64,000 nt of DNA from Agapetus fuscipes (GCA_951799405.1 OX637363.1:806001-870000); one strand, 5' to 3'. Counted from the stretch's first letter, positions 41,218 to 54,026 are shown. Numbers and translations are program-made. The notes: a model not told the origin generated them from the letters alone.

Positions 41218-41616
41218 TCAACTCGCGAAGAAAAACTTTGTTTAATTTGTACATTATTATTTTATTAATAAAAGTTGTATCGTGTTTACATTTATGTTCA
41301 AATCAAACTTTATTTATTACATTGCTTTGATATTCTCCTTAACCACGCATAAAAAAAAACTTAATATTTTTTACATTACCTATTTCTGCCAAAAACCTGT
41401 GAATAAAATAATAATTAAAAATTACATGATACATCTTTATAATGGTATTTTTTATTGAATTTGAACATTTTAAATTAATATAGCATGAATTTTGTGACTT
41501 TATATCGGCCAGCAAAAAATATTTTACTACATCATATATAAAAATGTACACAATATTTTACAGGAGATCTAAGACGTATTTAATATTTATATCTTTTATT
41601 AAAAAATTATCATTCG

Positions 41617-41781
41617 ACTGGAAGTCTGATCCCCACGGTAATTCTTACCTACCAAATATCGGTAATATTTGTGTGAATACAAATCAGCTGTGCACTTGCG
41701 GCCATCTTGGATTGACAGGTCTTCATACAAAATTACCGATATTCGGTAGGTAAGAATTACCGTGGTGATGAGACTTTTAGA
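41617..41781. mobile_element. MITE G
   Basis: CCACGGTAATTCTTACCTAC with CAAATATCGGTAAT inverted at the other end as ATTACCGATATTCGG with TAGGTAAGAATTACCGTGG. Confidence 0.8.
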
Positions 41782-42009
41782 CCTATCATTACTGCCTTCC
41801 GGTAGTCTCCCCACCATGATTCTGTTCTCTGTCTTGTGCAGCCTCAGTAAATGCTCCACTTACTCCTAGGACTTAAGTGGCATAATAATAATTATGTTGT
41901 GAGCACAGAATTTTGAAAAAAAAAATCATTTGTTTCTTCCTTGGTTTCACAATCACTCTCGAAAGTTCTGTAACCCGAGTATAAAAGATTGCGTAAAAAA
42001 TAGGAGATC

Positions 42010-42100
42010 TTGATTGCGTAAATCATAAATGTATGGAATCAACAACGGCTCTCCTAGAGGGTAATTTAATTTTCATACATTTTTCGATTTACGCAATCAA
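42010..42100. repeat. Small inverted repeat, 26-bp arms
   Basis: TTGATTGCGTAAATC with ATGTATG, inverted at 42074-42100. Confidence 0.6.
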
Positions 42101-42843
42101 TCTGAGTTGAAGCAACGATTTATACTCAGCCTACTGATATTATTTAAATTCACAGCAGACTGAAGTTCATGGGATATTTGAGTAAACAAATAAACTTTCC
42201 ATGCTTCTCCAAACCTTAGATTTCAATACAGATGGCCACATTAAGAAATTTAAGTAGCATTTTCTTTTCTAATAACATTTATGTAAATGCTAGGTCATTG
42301 TTAAATTTTGTTAATGAACCCAAATCAAATAAGTAAGTCTGTTTATACAATAGACATTTTTTATTTTAAAATGTGCCAAATCTACAGTGTCACTTTGTAG
42401 CATTTTACTTGTTAAAGAAAAAAAAGTAAATCCATGTTTACATGTTTATTAATCTCTGCCAAAGAAATCACATACATAATTTTATTTTTGGATGTATTAT
42501 TTTGTTAAATTCCCCTGTGTGCCATATTTTTTTGAATCAAAGAAATATATATGAAATCGCTTTTTTATGAAAGAAATAATTAATATTTACTTGTAGCTAT
42601 TTTATAAATATTTTGATGTATTATTCTGAAACTGCCATCAATGTAAGCTTAAATTTTAACTTATTTTAAATATATTTATATATATTTAAAATGCTACACT
42701 TATTAACAAAATAAAACAAACCTTTTATTTTTTAAATTTTAAATATTTGAAAATCTCTTCAAAGATGGCTACAAGCGGCACCACGTCCTAAAAAGGGATA
42801 TAATTAAAGATTTTAAATTATGATTACGGTCGTTAGACATTTT
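42101..42843. other. AT-rich intergenic, unassigned
   Basis: Nothing recognised. Confidence 0.4.
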
Positions 42844-43009
42844 AAAGAATGAAAAAAACGGATTTTACGGACCGTGCAAAAGAGAAGAACGATTTTCTCT
42901 ACGTTTCGTCCGAGTCATTGTACAACTGGGGCTATAGCGACATCTATGGATGTATCTCTGAAGGTTAATAAAAAATAAAAATACCTACAACCTTCGGCCT
43001 CGATCTATA

Positions 43010-43182
43010 ATATAATATATAATCTATAATCTAAGTTGCAAGGATACATTCATTTAAAGCTCTCAGATGTATGCCCACAAACCAACAAGTGTAGTTCGCG
43101 CTTACAAATGCTGAATGTGTACTTACAAATAAAATCCAAACCTCAAATGAACATAAGCCCCACAACTTTTGCCGACCTTCAA
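43010..43182 (-). repeat. C repeat fragment nested in a Penelope-like element
   Basis: Keeps the TATAATC tail through GCCGACCTTC. Confidence 0.75.
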
Positions 43183-43230
43183 ACAACAATAATTCAACAG
43201 TTCGTGGTTCCTCCTTATAGAGGACACACG

Positions 43231-43272
43231 TCTCCTGAAGACGTCGGATATGACTCCGACGAAACGTAGAGA
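43231..43272 (+). ncRNA. Hammerhead ribozyme-like motif 5
   Basis: Stem I TCTC (43231-43234) with GAGA (43269-43272), core CTGAAGA 43235-43241, extra C, stem II GTCGG/CCGAC with an 8-nt loop, GAAA 43261-43264, two-base loop CG, then T67 A68 as UH. All conserved core bases are kept. Confidence 0.65.
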
Positions 43273-43327
43273 AAATCGTTCTTCTCTTTTGCACGGTCAG
43301 TAAAATCCGTTTTTTTTTCATTCTTTA

Positions 43328-44109
43328 AAAGGGATATAATGAAAAATAAATCATTTATTTCTAAAAATAAAATTACTATTAAGCTCGTAGACAATTTTAA
43401 AAATGATATTCAAAGAAAAAAATCGCGAACATTGGACCAAAAACAAAAGCAAAATTTGTAAAGATAACTACAAATATCAGTGTGTAAAAAAAATGTGTAA
43501 AAAAAGCGCGAAACGTTCGAAAAATAAAAATATATATTATAATGAATTGTCTAGTGATATTTAAAGTCTTATGCACCCTTTTTCTCTTAAAAATATATTA
43601 AATACTATATAATGTTAGTAATTCTAAAACTGTTTTTTTAAATACATTCTACTTTCGAGAAAGGAGCACAGAATTTCGAAAAAAAAAATCATTTCATTTC
43701 ACTGTAAACAGCTTTTAATTCACATTGTATTATTTAAATATTTCAATTTATTTTAAAGACATTTCCGTATTTTTGAAAAAATGTCAGCAAGCTAATTTAA
43801 TTAGTAAAGTGTGGAAAACTTATTAACCAAGAATTTCCAAAAAAATACCCAATGTTATCTTGTAACAAATTAAAAGATTTAAGCTATTTTTTAAGAACGA
43901 GTTATTTTTATTTCTGATTTATATCATTGAAATTTTTGTAGTTTAATGTTCATAATTTATTTCCAATGGAGTTGGCACAAATTAAAAAAATTAAAGAAAT
44001 GTGATGTCATCCAGCCAGCAACCTGGCAAATCTGTAATAGGTAAACAATGATTTTGTTATTGGTTGCTACCGATTTTTGCCACATCGAAGTGTGACATTT
44101 GATCACGCT
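43328..44109. other. AT-rich intergenic, unassigned
   Basis: Nothing recognised. Confidence 0.4.
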
Positions 44110-44236
44110 ACTAAGGTACACATACAGCATAACTTTTTGCCGCGTTTTCCGCGAAGGAGTCACATGTGGCGAGTAAAACCTGTTTATTGTTGCAGGTAAG
44201 GGGGCCAGCGTTATGCTTACCATTTCTTTTGAAGTG
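44110..44236 (-). repeat. SINE B, 3' part, diverged
   Basis: GTACACATACAGCATAACTT to CTTTTGAAGTGA. Confidence 0.6.
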
Positions 44237-45178
44237 ACTCACAGAGAAAAAAAAACTTTCAAATTTGTGCCGAGTATATTGTTGCATTTTTATTCTTAAT
44301 TAATACATGCATTTAAATGAATCTATTTGTCAAATATTTTCAATCTTTAATTTCTAAGGGATAGTCAATTTGTAGAATTAACTATTTTTTGCCGAAATCA
44401 AAGAAGCTCTAGGGATATATCAATATTATAAATGAAAGAATGGATAAAAATACATAATAGGCATCTACGTAAATATTAATTAAATAGAGAATATAATTAT
44501 ATTTAAAAAATAGTGTAGTGTTTTGTGTCAATATCTACGAAAATACTTTTTTTTTGTAAAAACATATTTTTTCACTTTATGTCAATATTTTTTAACTGAT
44601 AAAAGACTCAAAATAACAATAACCAGCCGTGAAAGCCAGCATTGGGTAATAATTAATGAATGATTCATAAAAAATATTAGATAATGAAATAGATTTGTAA
44701 GTTTCAGTTCTCTTCGCAAATCTTTTCTTTTTCTTACGGCCTTAAAGAGATTTATGTAAGGCTTTTAAAAAATATTGACATAAAATGTAAGCGAGTTTGC
44801 TTTTTTATTGTGAAATAGATAGAGGAAAAATATATACACCAAAGAAATATATTTAAAAAAGAAAGTACGAGTATATTTATGAATTTTGAAAATTATATTA
44901 ATTCATTTATTGCAGGTATACGAAATAATGTTATTGTATTTTGCCAAATTAATGCCGTCTTGAATGCCATAGACAAATCAAAATAAAAATATGTAAAAAA
45001 TAAAATGGCTGTAGAAAATATCTGTTACGACGTACCTCCTCATTTATGTACTTTCTTACTAAGTAGCTTACTCGATCTGTTTTCTTTACAGGGCAAAATG
45101 CAAAGGCTGAATAAAAATACCTGTTTGTCACCCTTCGAATAGTGGCCTTTTGGGTAGGTGACCTTTTTAAATAGAGAA
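44237..45178. other. AT-rich intergenic, unassigned
   Basis: Nothing recognised. Confidence 0.4.
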
Positions 45179-45506
45179 CGGTCGATAGCTCAGTTGGTAG
45201 AGTGCTTGCATTCTACCCCGTGAGCTCGGGTTCGAATCCCACCGAGGAGGGTGTCAGAAATGATTTCCTATTTCGGTGTTTATTTCAAACCCCATAATAA
45301 AAATACCGGCAAGGTTTACTCAGCCTTCACAAGAAATGAGTACCAGCGCCCTCGGGAGCTGGGAAACCCCCACTTCAACTGAAGTGGTTGGCGTAAGGTT
45401 ACCTGTAAAAATAAATAGGTTCAACTCGCCACATACGACCCCTTCGGGGATAACGCGGCAAGAAGTTACACTATATGTGTAGCTTAGTTGCGTTTGCGTT
45501 GCGTTA
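45179..45506 (+). repeat. SINE B, full length
   Basis: A box TAGCTCAGTTGG and B box GGTTCGAATCC intact. Almost identical to the copy at 7176 in its first 150 bp; a short deletion removes part of GGCCGGCCCC. Confidence 0.85.
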
Positions 45507-45830
45507 CCCTTTGGGTAGAGGTCTTTTGAGTAGCTTTTTTTTACTTGAAGACAATATCTGCAACAGTGCGAGCAGACCTAAGATTCTAGCAATAAACTGG
45601 GACACTATGTTTTGTTTTTGTCAGTTCTTATGGATGTTATTTAAATCCGAGCAGGAAAATTGTGTTGGCGAAGCCGGGCTTAAAACTAGAATGCCGTAAT
45701 CGTGCGCAGCACGAGTAGGCAGGCTAGTTTCTTTATAAAATTCAATGTCCAACATAATTTTTTCAATGCATAGGTATATTGCGAGTTGTATCGACAGATA
45801 TTTTCTACAATTGTTTGACATGCCTGGCTG

Positions 45831-45946
45831 GTATTTTCAACGTTAGCTTACGTGACTTTAACCTGTCAAAAAGAACTACCCACACGATTGGCAAGAGTGC
45901 GTCCTTTGCATTCCGTATAAACTCGCTATGCTAACGTTGAAAATAC
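45831..45946. mobile_element. Small MITE, 17-bp TIRs
   Basis: GTATTTTCAACGTTAGC and GCTAACGTTGAAAATAC bound 116 bp. Confidence 0.6.
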
Positions 45947-46197
45947 TAGGGCTTAGATTTATAACAAAGCTTAGGATTGTTCACAACACCAACCATAAAT
46001 AATGTAAAATATTTTTGTGCATTATTTTAATTTAGTTTTTTAGTCTATGGTGCTCTTTTACGTGTTTAGCTAAAACAACAAGTAAAATAAAAATGTTACC
46101 AAGGAGCTGGCCTCTGGGAATTTTTTCCAATTTGAGAAATGTGCTTATCAGAAAAAAAAATCACACTATTAAAAAGCATATTGTAAATTAAGCGCGG

Positions 46198-46429
46198 CAG
46201 TGGCGAGGGTGACATACAACTCGATTCCCATCGGCTTCCCTTTTAAAATGATGCAACAAAGTAGTTAAAAAAAATATATAGGCACAAAGTAAGAAAATAC
46301 ATTTAAAACCAAAGAAACAATACATATTTTTCCCCCATTGAAACCATGCAGTCTACTTTATTTTCATTTTTGACTCATTTTAAAAGGGAAACCGATGGGA
46401 ATCGAGTTGTATGGCACCCTTTGCCACTG
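46198..46429. mobile_element. hAT-like MITE
   Basis: Starts CAGTGGCGAGGGTGACATAC, and the arm of about 58 bp (ACTCGATTCCCATCGG) returns inverted, ending GCCACTG. CAGTG ends suggest hAT. No clear 8-bp duplication. Confidence 0.65.
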
Positions 46430-46504
46430 CGTGTTTAAAATATATTGCCTCGAGTATAATCCTTTAGTTTTAACAAAACCTACTTAGTACTCAGCCTCAT
46501 GATT

Positions 46505-46655
46505 GAACCAGTCCGTAGTCTAATGATTCAAAGACGGACTCATAACCGGAAGTACATAAGTTCACTTCCCAACGCTTTATATAGCGAAGACCTAGCTCGC
46601 AGAGGGCTCTTTTCACACAAAAACAGCACTCAACAAATAAATCTTCCTAAAAAAT
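46505..46655 (+). repeat. SINE A, internally deleted
   Basis: Head GTCCGTAGTCTAATG joined to tail AAGACCTAGCTCGCAGAGGG. Confidence 0.6.
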
Positions 46656-47701
46656 ATACTAAATTAGCATTATCCTGAAAATGTATGGAAATTTAAACGC
46701 TCAGAAGTGGCGCTGCTTAAATTCGCATAAACTTTTGGTGAACTGTTAAGGCTGAGCTGAAACGTAAAGCTTTATACTTGGGGTGTTGTAAAAATCTTTA
46801 ATATTGGCATTTGATGTTACCAAATTTTAATTTAGAACTAAATTTCATACAAAAATTTTGAAGCAATATACTGATAGTGACCGACTTGTACCTGGATTTA
46901 TTTTTTGCTTTATAAAACAACAATTATTCACTTCTGTTTTTTTCTTAAAATTAGCAATCCTTTCAACGCAATCAGATATAATTATATTTCAATTTTGCTG
47001 ATAAATTTCTAATTTTTAACTTTTTAGGAGCGATTCAATGATATTTTCAAGTATACATAATAAATGCCCTTTTTTATTTAATCACATTTTCATTTAAATT
47101 CTATTGAACATTAAAATTCTCTAAAACTGATGTAAATATTTAAAAATCCTATAAACGTAACTACATAGAAATTTCACATGTTATATTTTGCCAAACAAGT
47201 ATATTATAATCTTAGTGAGAAGCATATTAGAGAAAAACTGAAACGCTGCCTGTGTATATAGTTAAATCTTTAAAATATTAATTATATAATAATATCTAGA
47301 AGCTCACCGGAGCGTAGCACAGGTGGGCACGCTGGTAATCTGTTAAATTCTTCAGAAATAATTAATTATAAACAATGCAATAAATCAATGAAATATATTA
47401 GACTTAAATATTATTCATACTCATTTTGAAAAAGTATTGTAACAAATTTTCAAAATCGCCTTCTCTTAGAGTTAGTTAATAATACATATTATATCTTTTC
47501 ATTATTAAAAAAAAAACAAAATGCATTCTCACGATTGTATTAATTTATTATTATTATTTATTGAAGATATTTTTTTTAACCTAAACACTGGTTCACACGT
47601 TCTGGTTCCGTGCCGCATAGCAGAAACCGAGTCGTGTAAAAAGGCACTTACTTTCAATACCTCTGATTTAAGACGGTTCCTTCCAAATATTGATGTTTCT
47701 T
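46656..47701. other. AT-rich intergenic, unassigned
   Basis: Nothing recognised. Confidence 0.4.
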
Positions 47702-47905
47702 GTAGATAGATAGATAAGACAAAATTTGTATAGCGCCTTTATGACAGTGTGTCACTATAAAGGCGCTTGTCCGTATGATTGGACGAAGAGGTGAGTCTTG
47801 AGACCTCTTTTAAATGGTCTCTCCATATCCAGTTCCCTCAGTGAGGCGGGAATAGCGTTCCAAGTCATTGGAGCGGCTGCCTTGAATGCTCTGTCTCCAA
47901 AACAC
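47702..47905 (-). pseudogene. CR1/L2-like LINE, RT C-terminus and 3' end
   Basis: Minus strand encodes FGDRAFKAAAPMTWNAIPAS and MERPFKRGLKTHLF, then a stem-loop (AAGGCGC pair) and a (TATC)n tail. Confidence 0.75.
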
Positions 47906-48366
47906 ATGGTCTTATTAAAAAAGTGGCATTAATGAAAGAAATCAGGCATGCTTATCTTAATTTAAAAGAGCAAAAAACTGTATACTTTTGTTTCCACAAA
48001 AAAAAAACAGGATTATATTTCGAAAACATTTTTTTTTTTTTTTTAATTACAGAATGATACAATGTGAATAGTTTTTTGAGAATATTTGAAAACGCTTTTT
48101 CAATAAATTAAAATTTATTAGTTGGTTTCAGCTGTTTTTTTTCATATTTTCTCGAAAACTATTCACATGATCAAAAATCAACCCTTGGGCGACTAGCCAT
48201 TGTACCATTCTCTACTTACAAAGATAATATATGTTTATCTAAAATATAGCGCATCACAAAAATGTAAAAGAAAAGTTTTTTCGTATAAAAGTTTAGACGA
48301 TGTTCAATATTTTAGTAGCTTTATAATTTAAATAAATAATTCGTCAACACTCTTAATAAGACCATA
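47906..48366 (+). repeat. H repeat, larger copy
   Basis: Begins TGGTCTTATTAAAAAAGTGG and ends with inverted TTAATAAGACCATAAAATATA. The interior is A/T-run rich with further inverted stretches. Confidence 0.5.
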
Positions 48367-48431
48367 AAATATAAGAAACATATTTAAAAACAAAAAGACG
48401 GCATTTTTTTGTCAAGAGAAACACAACTACC

Positions 48432-48764
48432 TAACTAAGCTACACATAAGATAGTGTAACTTCTTGCCTGCGTTAAGTGGGGGTTTCCCAGCTCCTGGGG
48501 GAGCTGGTTCTCATCTCTCGAGCTATCGACCGGACTTTGCACGAGCTTGGTCGTCGCTACAAAACGTAAATTCTCAATCAAGACCCAGTTTCTGTAATGG
48601 TTGCTGGATGGACCTTTGGAGACCGGTCTTTGGTAAAGGTTTATGAAATTGTCAATCCAGCGAAGAGCATTTTGAAAATATAAATGGTATATTTTTTTGT
48701 GCTCCGCCGGAATTCCAACCCACAGCTTTCCGTTTACGAGTCCGAAGTAGACTACGGACCGGTC
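48432..48764 (-). repeat. Composite SINE A-B
   Basis: SINE A (48764 to 48535) fused to a short SINE B (48534 to 48432). Both are eroded. Confidence 0.7.
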
Positions 48765-50177
48765 TAAAAGCCGTCTTAAAAAATACATAATAAAAGTAGT
48801 ACAGAGTTTAGTACCTATAGGAACCAAGAAGAAAGATGTAAATCAATGCTCCTAGTAGTTGGAGATATGGCTTTGTAATAATCAACAATAACATCACTTA
48901 ATTAATTTCTTATCTTGCTTACTTAAATATTTTAAAGATTCATATTTTATAGATTGAGTTGCAATTCATTTCTTACGTCAATCGTTTCAAAAAAAATGTT
49001 TTAAAATCAATCAAAAATTTGATTACTGAAAATTTGATCAATGCAATGGCAAATTTTAAAACGACATTTTTACCCTTAAGTAGTAAGTAAAAAATGGCCG
49101 TAATTAAAGGCAAACAATGATTTTTAATCCCTTTTTAGTGATACTTTCTCCTATCTTTCACTTTTTGTAGAAAAAAATTAGCTAGAGTAATAAAAAATGT
49201 ACTTACTTGAGAAAGTGCTAATCCATTGAAATTTTAACATGACAAAATAGTATGTAAAATGTATTTTGCTGCAAATAATATATTGTAAAACTATAAATTG
49301 ATGGTTTTCTTTCCAAAATAATACTCGTTGAACTCACTTTTTTTAAATGAAAATCCCTTTTTGTATGTGTTTTTACGATATGGTGATTTTGCATCTAATC
49401 CTAAATTCAAAGGAGATTGTTTTTTTTTATATAGAACCCAAAATATTATATCTTGTAAAACTGTGCATATGTATCATAGAGATCTTCATTTCATTCTTTT
49501 GATTTAAATGGTAAAGATTTCTTTCATTTTTAGTCGTAAATTGCTAAATTTCAATTGCTTTTAGGCATTTTTTATCTCAAAATTGTCAATGCGCTGTTTA
49601 AGAAAAGCAAAAAGATTTCTCTGTAAATAAATATTTACTTAGCCATCTGTGAAATAAAGTTTGAAGTTTTTTTTTAATTACTTGTAATTCAATCTCATAG
49701 ATGACTATTTATATGACCTTTAAGTTATTTTCTATTTATATTTACAATCAAAGCCAAATTTAAAAACATTCTGAGCAGCAATTAAATTTTGAAGGTTATA
49801 AAGGAGAGGAATAATCAGTATAATTAATTACAATGCCATTTACACATCTTAGCGAGAGTAAACTATAAAAAAAGAAATCAAACCGTCAGGACTCAATTAT
49901 AAATTGAAGTAATTATTCATTAAAATGTCATCTTTGAGGATTCAAAATAGATTTAAAAGAAAAGTCACTTACAAAAGAAGTGTTTCTGTCTGCAATAAAA
50001 AAAGATTTCACTGACATTGTATAGAAAAGAAAAGTTCCTCAATGCTACGTCAGAGTCGTATCAGAGAAGTCTGTCACTTCTTTATAAACAAAGCACAAAT
50101 TGAAACGTCTGAGGAAGTTGTCGCTATTATGATCTAAGATTATAGGTATATTATTTTGCATCTACAGATGGCGCAAA
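48765..50177. other. AT-rich intergenic, unassigned
   Basis: Nothing recognised. Confidence 0.4.
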
Positions 50178-50665
50178 AGCACGCAACACAACGCAACTAA
50201 GCTACACATATAGTGTAACTTCTTGCCTATGCATGTGGCGCTTCAGGACCTATTTATTTTTATATGTAAGGGGGCCGGTCTCCACCAACCACTTTCAGTT
50301 GAAGTGGGGGTGTCCCAGCTCCCGGGGGGACTGGTTCTCATTTCTTGTGAAGGCTGAGTAAACCTTGAGATCGAACCCTTGTTCTCGGCATAGAATGCAA
50401 GCATTCTACGAATTGAGCTATCGACCTTTTTACGAGCTTGATCGTCGTCGCTACAAAGCGCCAATTCTCAAGCAAGACCCAGTTGCTGTAAGGCTGGATA
50501 GACCTTTGATGACTGGTCATTGGTAAAGGTTTTATGAAATTTTCAACCCAGCGAAGAGCAAATTTGAAAATATAAATGGTATATTTTTTGTGCTCCGCCG
50601 GGAATCGAACCCACAACCTTCCCATTCAGAGTCCGCAGTGCTACCACTGAGCTACGGACCGGTCT
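50178..50665 (-). repeat. Composite SINE A-B
   Basis: SINE A (50665 to 50432) with GGTTCGATTCC B box, then SINE B (50431 to 50178) at the same A-B junction as at 37013. Confidence 0.8.
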
Positions 50666-51355
50666 ATAATACCTATATTCAAAAGGGACTATTAGTACAA
50701 CATCATATTTTGTTAAATGTGTAGATCAATAAGAGGGCGATGGATGCGAGAATTGTATCTATTCTCAAAACGATTTGAACATCTCTATAGTACTTAGTAC
50801 GGTTTTAAGAAAATAAAATATTACACAGATACTTTTATGTATACTTCATGAAAAAAACATTATGAGTAGCCTATAGGACACTATTTCAAAAGAAATAAAT
50901 AAAATTATGTACTTAATGAATTGTAAATAAAGTTATATGTGTTTGTTAAATCGAAAATGGAGAAAAAATAAAAAGAATAGAAATGAAATTTTAGTTGTTT
51001 TATTTTTTGTAATACATTATTCACTTATGACAGATTCCAGAAGAACCAGTGCCGCAAGTATGAATAGAATTCACCAAAAATATTTGGACACTAAAACAGC
51101 ACCTCTAGGCAGCGCTTTAGTTCCCATTTATTTTTTGGTTAAATATAATGGTATTAAAAGGCATTTGATTTTTTTTTATCAATCCCAGCCACCACTGCCT
51201 GTTGAACACCTTCCTCCTGCAGTCCCATACTCTTCACAATTAGTCGCTAAGAATATCTGCCACCATTCCATTTCAACATTTGAATCTTCTCTGTATTTCT
51301 CTTTCATCTGAGTTAAAATACCATGATGCTATCGAGTATCGAGTCTCGCACAACT
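50666..51355. other. AT-rich intergenic, unassigned
   Basis: An open frame of 124 codons (50937-51311) shows no family; not called. Confidence 0.35.
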
Positions 51356-51915
51356 TCCGCTTTCCGGTGACTCGGCATACTATACAGAGCCCGTAGGTTT
51401 TTTACTTCAGCCCAGTTATTGACTCTGTATACATCCCAAATCCACCCCATTATCGAGTATGGCAGCCATCTCTGGTCTGGTATGTCCAAGATGTTGAGTG
51501 ACCAACTTGATTCTGTACAAAGGAGGGCAGTGAGGTTGATCAATGATCCTTCTCTGACATCCGATCTGCAGCCTCTCCGGCACAGAAGAAAAGTTGGAAT
51601 GCTCGGTCTTTTTTACAGATATTACCACGTAGCTTGTTCTAATGAGCTCCCTCTCGCATTTCAGAAAGGGAAACTCGTAGTACGACTCTCATTCATCCCT
51701 TTGCAGTCGATTTTCATGACGTTTTCATGACTCATTCCTTTGCCAAACTGCCCGTTAATGGAATGATCTACCAGTATCTGTGTTTCCTTCTCCATTTAAT
51801 CCAATTTTATTCAAAACCAACATCAATCACCACTTCCTTGCAGAGCCTCACGACACATCTGCGGCACCCATCCGACGTAGACCCCCAAGACTTTAAAAAA
51901 TTGGGGAGCCTCCCA
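51356..51915 (+). pseudogene. Jockey/CR1-type LINE, RT C-terminus
   Basis: LYTSQIHPIIEYGSHLWSG, DQLDSVQRRAVRLINDPS and LRHRRKVGMLGLFYRYYH are a standard LINE C-terminal block. Frameshifts follow before a WNDLPVSVFP-like end. RT catalytic region absent. Confidence 0.75.
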
Positions 51916-52539
51916 CACAGGATTCCTTAAAAAAACATTCAGCCATCTTGATCTAATTCCTCCCAATGCGCTGCCCCCATCTGGATTTGTCACTACGATT
52001 ACTCTTTTCCAGGCTCTGATGGCAGGACGTGCCCCAGCTAACCCAGTCCTGATTTTAATTGAGCGAACTACATTGAAGTCTTGTAACAGTTTTTATTTGT
52101 TATTCTTCACACTTTAAAAGCTTGTACACCAATATTTTGTTTGGATATCAAGAAAATAAATTTGAAGTAAAATGTTTTGCCTTTTTCACTGACATTTGCC
52201 TATGTTTATTTATTAGACATTTTTTCCCCTTCAGCAGCATACTGTCTGTGAAAAATCATCTCAAGGGCGCTTTCCATCGTTAGATATTGACAAAAATGTT
52301 TAACCATGGTGAAACTAAGTTAGGCTCCATCAAATGATGCAGAAAATAATGCTGATTCTATATTCTACTGTGTGTTTCAGCAAGATGCTCAAACCGCAAA
52401 TCTTCTATAGTTGCAGACTATCCGGGAACAAGAACAGGAGCCAATGATAAAGTAGACAGAATTTACTGCACTCCCGTGTAATTGTTTTTTAATTATTTTT
52501 TGTATTTTCTGGTTTTCCTGTCAATCGGGCACGTCGGGG
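51916..52539. other. Unassigned
   Basis: Codons near 52400 (ADYPGTRTGANDKVDR) look repeat-derived, but I cannot name the source. Confidence 0.3.
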
Positions 52540-52765
52540 ATGCACAGTTTGAGGAACAATTTATGTCTATCTGCTCCCAATGTTACAGTTTTGTGATGAA
52601 TCAGTACAAGGGCATTATTCCACTGTAACATCTCCAAAACAAACATGATTTCAATCCCAACCTAAACGCACTTGCACTCTCTACGGCTCTAAACTCATGA
52701 GGTAGGGCATTCCATAGCACAGGGCCGGCCATGTAAAAGGCACAATCAAATCCACGATCCATGAG
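52540..52765 (-). pseudogene. LINE, RT C-terminus
   Basis: Minus strand encodes DRGFDCAFYMAGPVLWNALP and SASAFRLGLKSCLF, the LINE C-terminal pattern. Confidence 0.6.
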
Positions 52766-53787
52766 GTAAAATGAAATATCGAATCAAATAAGGAAATTCA
52801 ATGAAACTCTACTCTAAAAGACAATTAGTAACATAAAATAGGGTAGGTACCTACCTACAAAAATTAAGATAAATATTATTTTAAATTTCTATGGAAAGGA
52901 CTGGTAATGAAAACAATCTAGAAGCATTTTTTTCCATTAAATATATATATGTATATATATTTCAAGTTTCAAACGACAAATACATAATATTTAGCAATTT
53001 ATACAGCATTTAAAAATTACATAAATTTTCTTAATAACCTTAACAAAGGAAATTACGATGGGGTAATTAAATTTAGTATATTTTTTGTTATAATTGGATA
53101 TAAACACATTATATTTACTTAAAAATACAAGAAAATGTTACAAAAGTTTCATAGTACTTACTGAGTTGACAGTTGATTGAGATGCTTGGCATCAAAAAAG
53201 AAAGACCATTTTACTGTTAATTGAAAAAATAAATCATTCACGTCTTCAAACCACTAAACATTCATTAAATCTGTACAAAAAAATAGGATAGCACAAATTT
53301 CATAGCAGAAAATAAGAATTTAAGCACAAAGAAATAATTAACGCCATCTGTGTGTGAATCAAAAAAGTTTTATAACTTTTGGGTTCGTGTCTTGGGAAAA
53401 GATACACAAATAAACAGGATTTACATGAAAAGAATGTAGTGTATATTTTGTTATATTTTATTAGTTACTATGCTATCCTTATAAAATTATTTGAACCCTT
53501 ACTAATTAGAATAATGATAGTTATAGTCGGTGTATGGCTACATTCAACAATGTGTTTTTTTTCATTCCTACTCGTACAAGTGAAGTATTTTTTTTACCTT
53601 AATACATCTTTTAACACTCTAATAGATATGCCGATCCGTCCCAAACTCTATGCCTTCAATTTTATTACACAGGAAGTAGACATGCAATACTTTTCTTTCT
53701 CCATAATATATATTAAGAATCCTGGAAAGTATGAATATAGAAATGATAACTGTTGAACATACAACATATAATAAGTTTAGCAACATG
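52766..53787. other. AT-rich intergenic, unassigned
   Basis: The 125-codon frame at 53379 is hydrophobic low-complexity; not called. Confidence 0.4.
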
Positions 53788-53791
53788 TTAA

Positions 53792-54026
53792 CCTTCCCCT
53801 TTCTGTGCTAAAAAAAATTCACGCGCAACTGTGTTGTGTAGTGACTACACGCTCATAAAAGTCGGATTTATGATCAGTAAATGATGTATATAATTAGCTA
53901 ATCGCTTTAATTATGTATAATTGAAGTCTAATGAAGAAGTAAGTAAATGACAATAATTAGTATTCAAATGCTAAAAACATCTAAGTATTAAGTGTGTACT
54001 ACTTACACTGCACAGGGAAGGGAAGG
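53792..54026. mobile_element. piggyBac-like MITE with TTAA duplication
   Basis: CCTTCCCCTTTCTGTG and the imperfect inverse CACAGGGAAGGGAAGG bound 235 bp, with TTAA at 53788-53791 and 54027-54030. Confidence 0.7.

Larger units (their letters stand above)
42844..43327. mobile_element. Penelope-like element with inverted arms and hammerhead
   Basis: About 75-bp arms (42844-42919 and 43250-43327) share GCAAAAGAGAAGAACGATTT with TCTCTACGTTTCGTC in opposite orientations. A hammerhead motif adjoins the right arm. A minus-strand C repeat fragment (43010-43182) is inserted in the middle. Confidence 0.65.

Noticed and set aside
53379..53756. 125-codon open frame as a membrane protein gene
   Set aside because: Hydrophobic low-complexity translation of AT-rich DNA; no family, no splice or promoter context.
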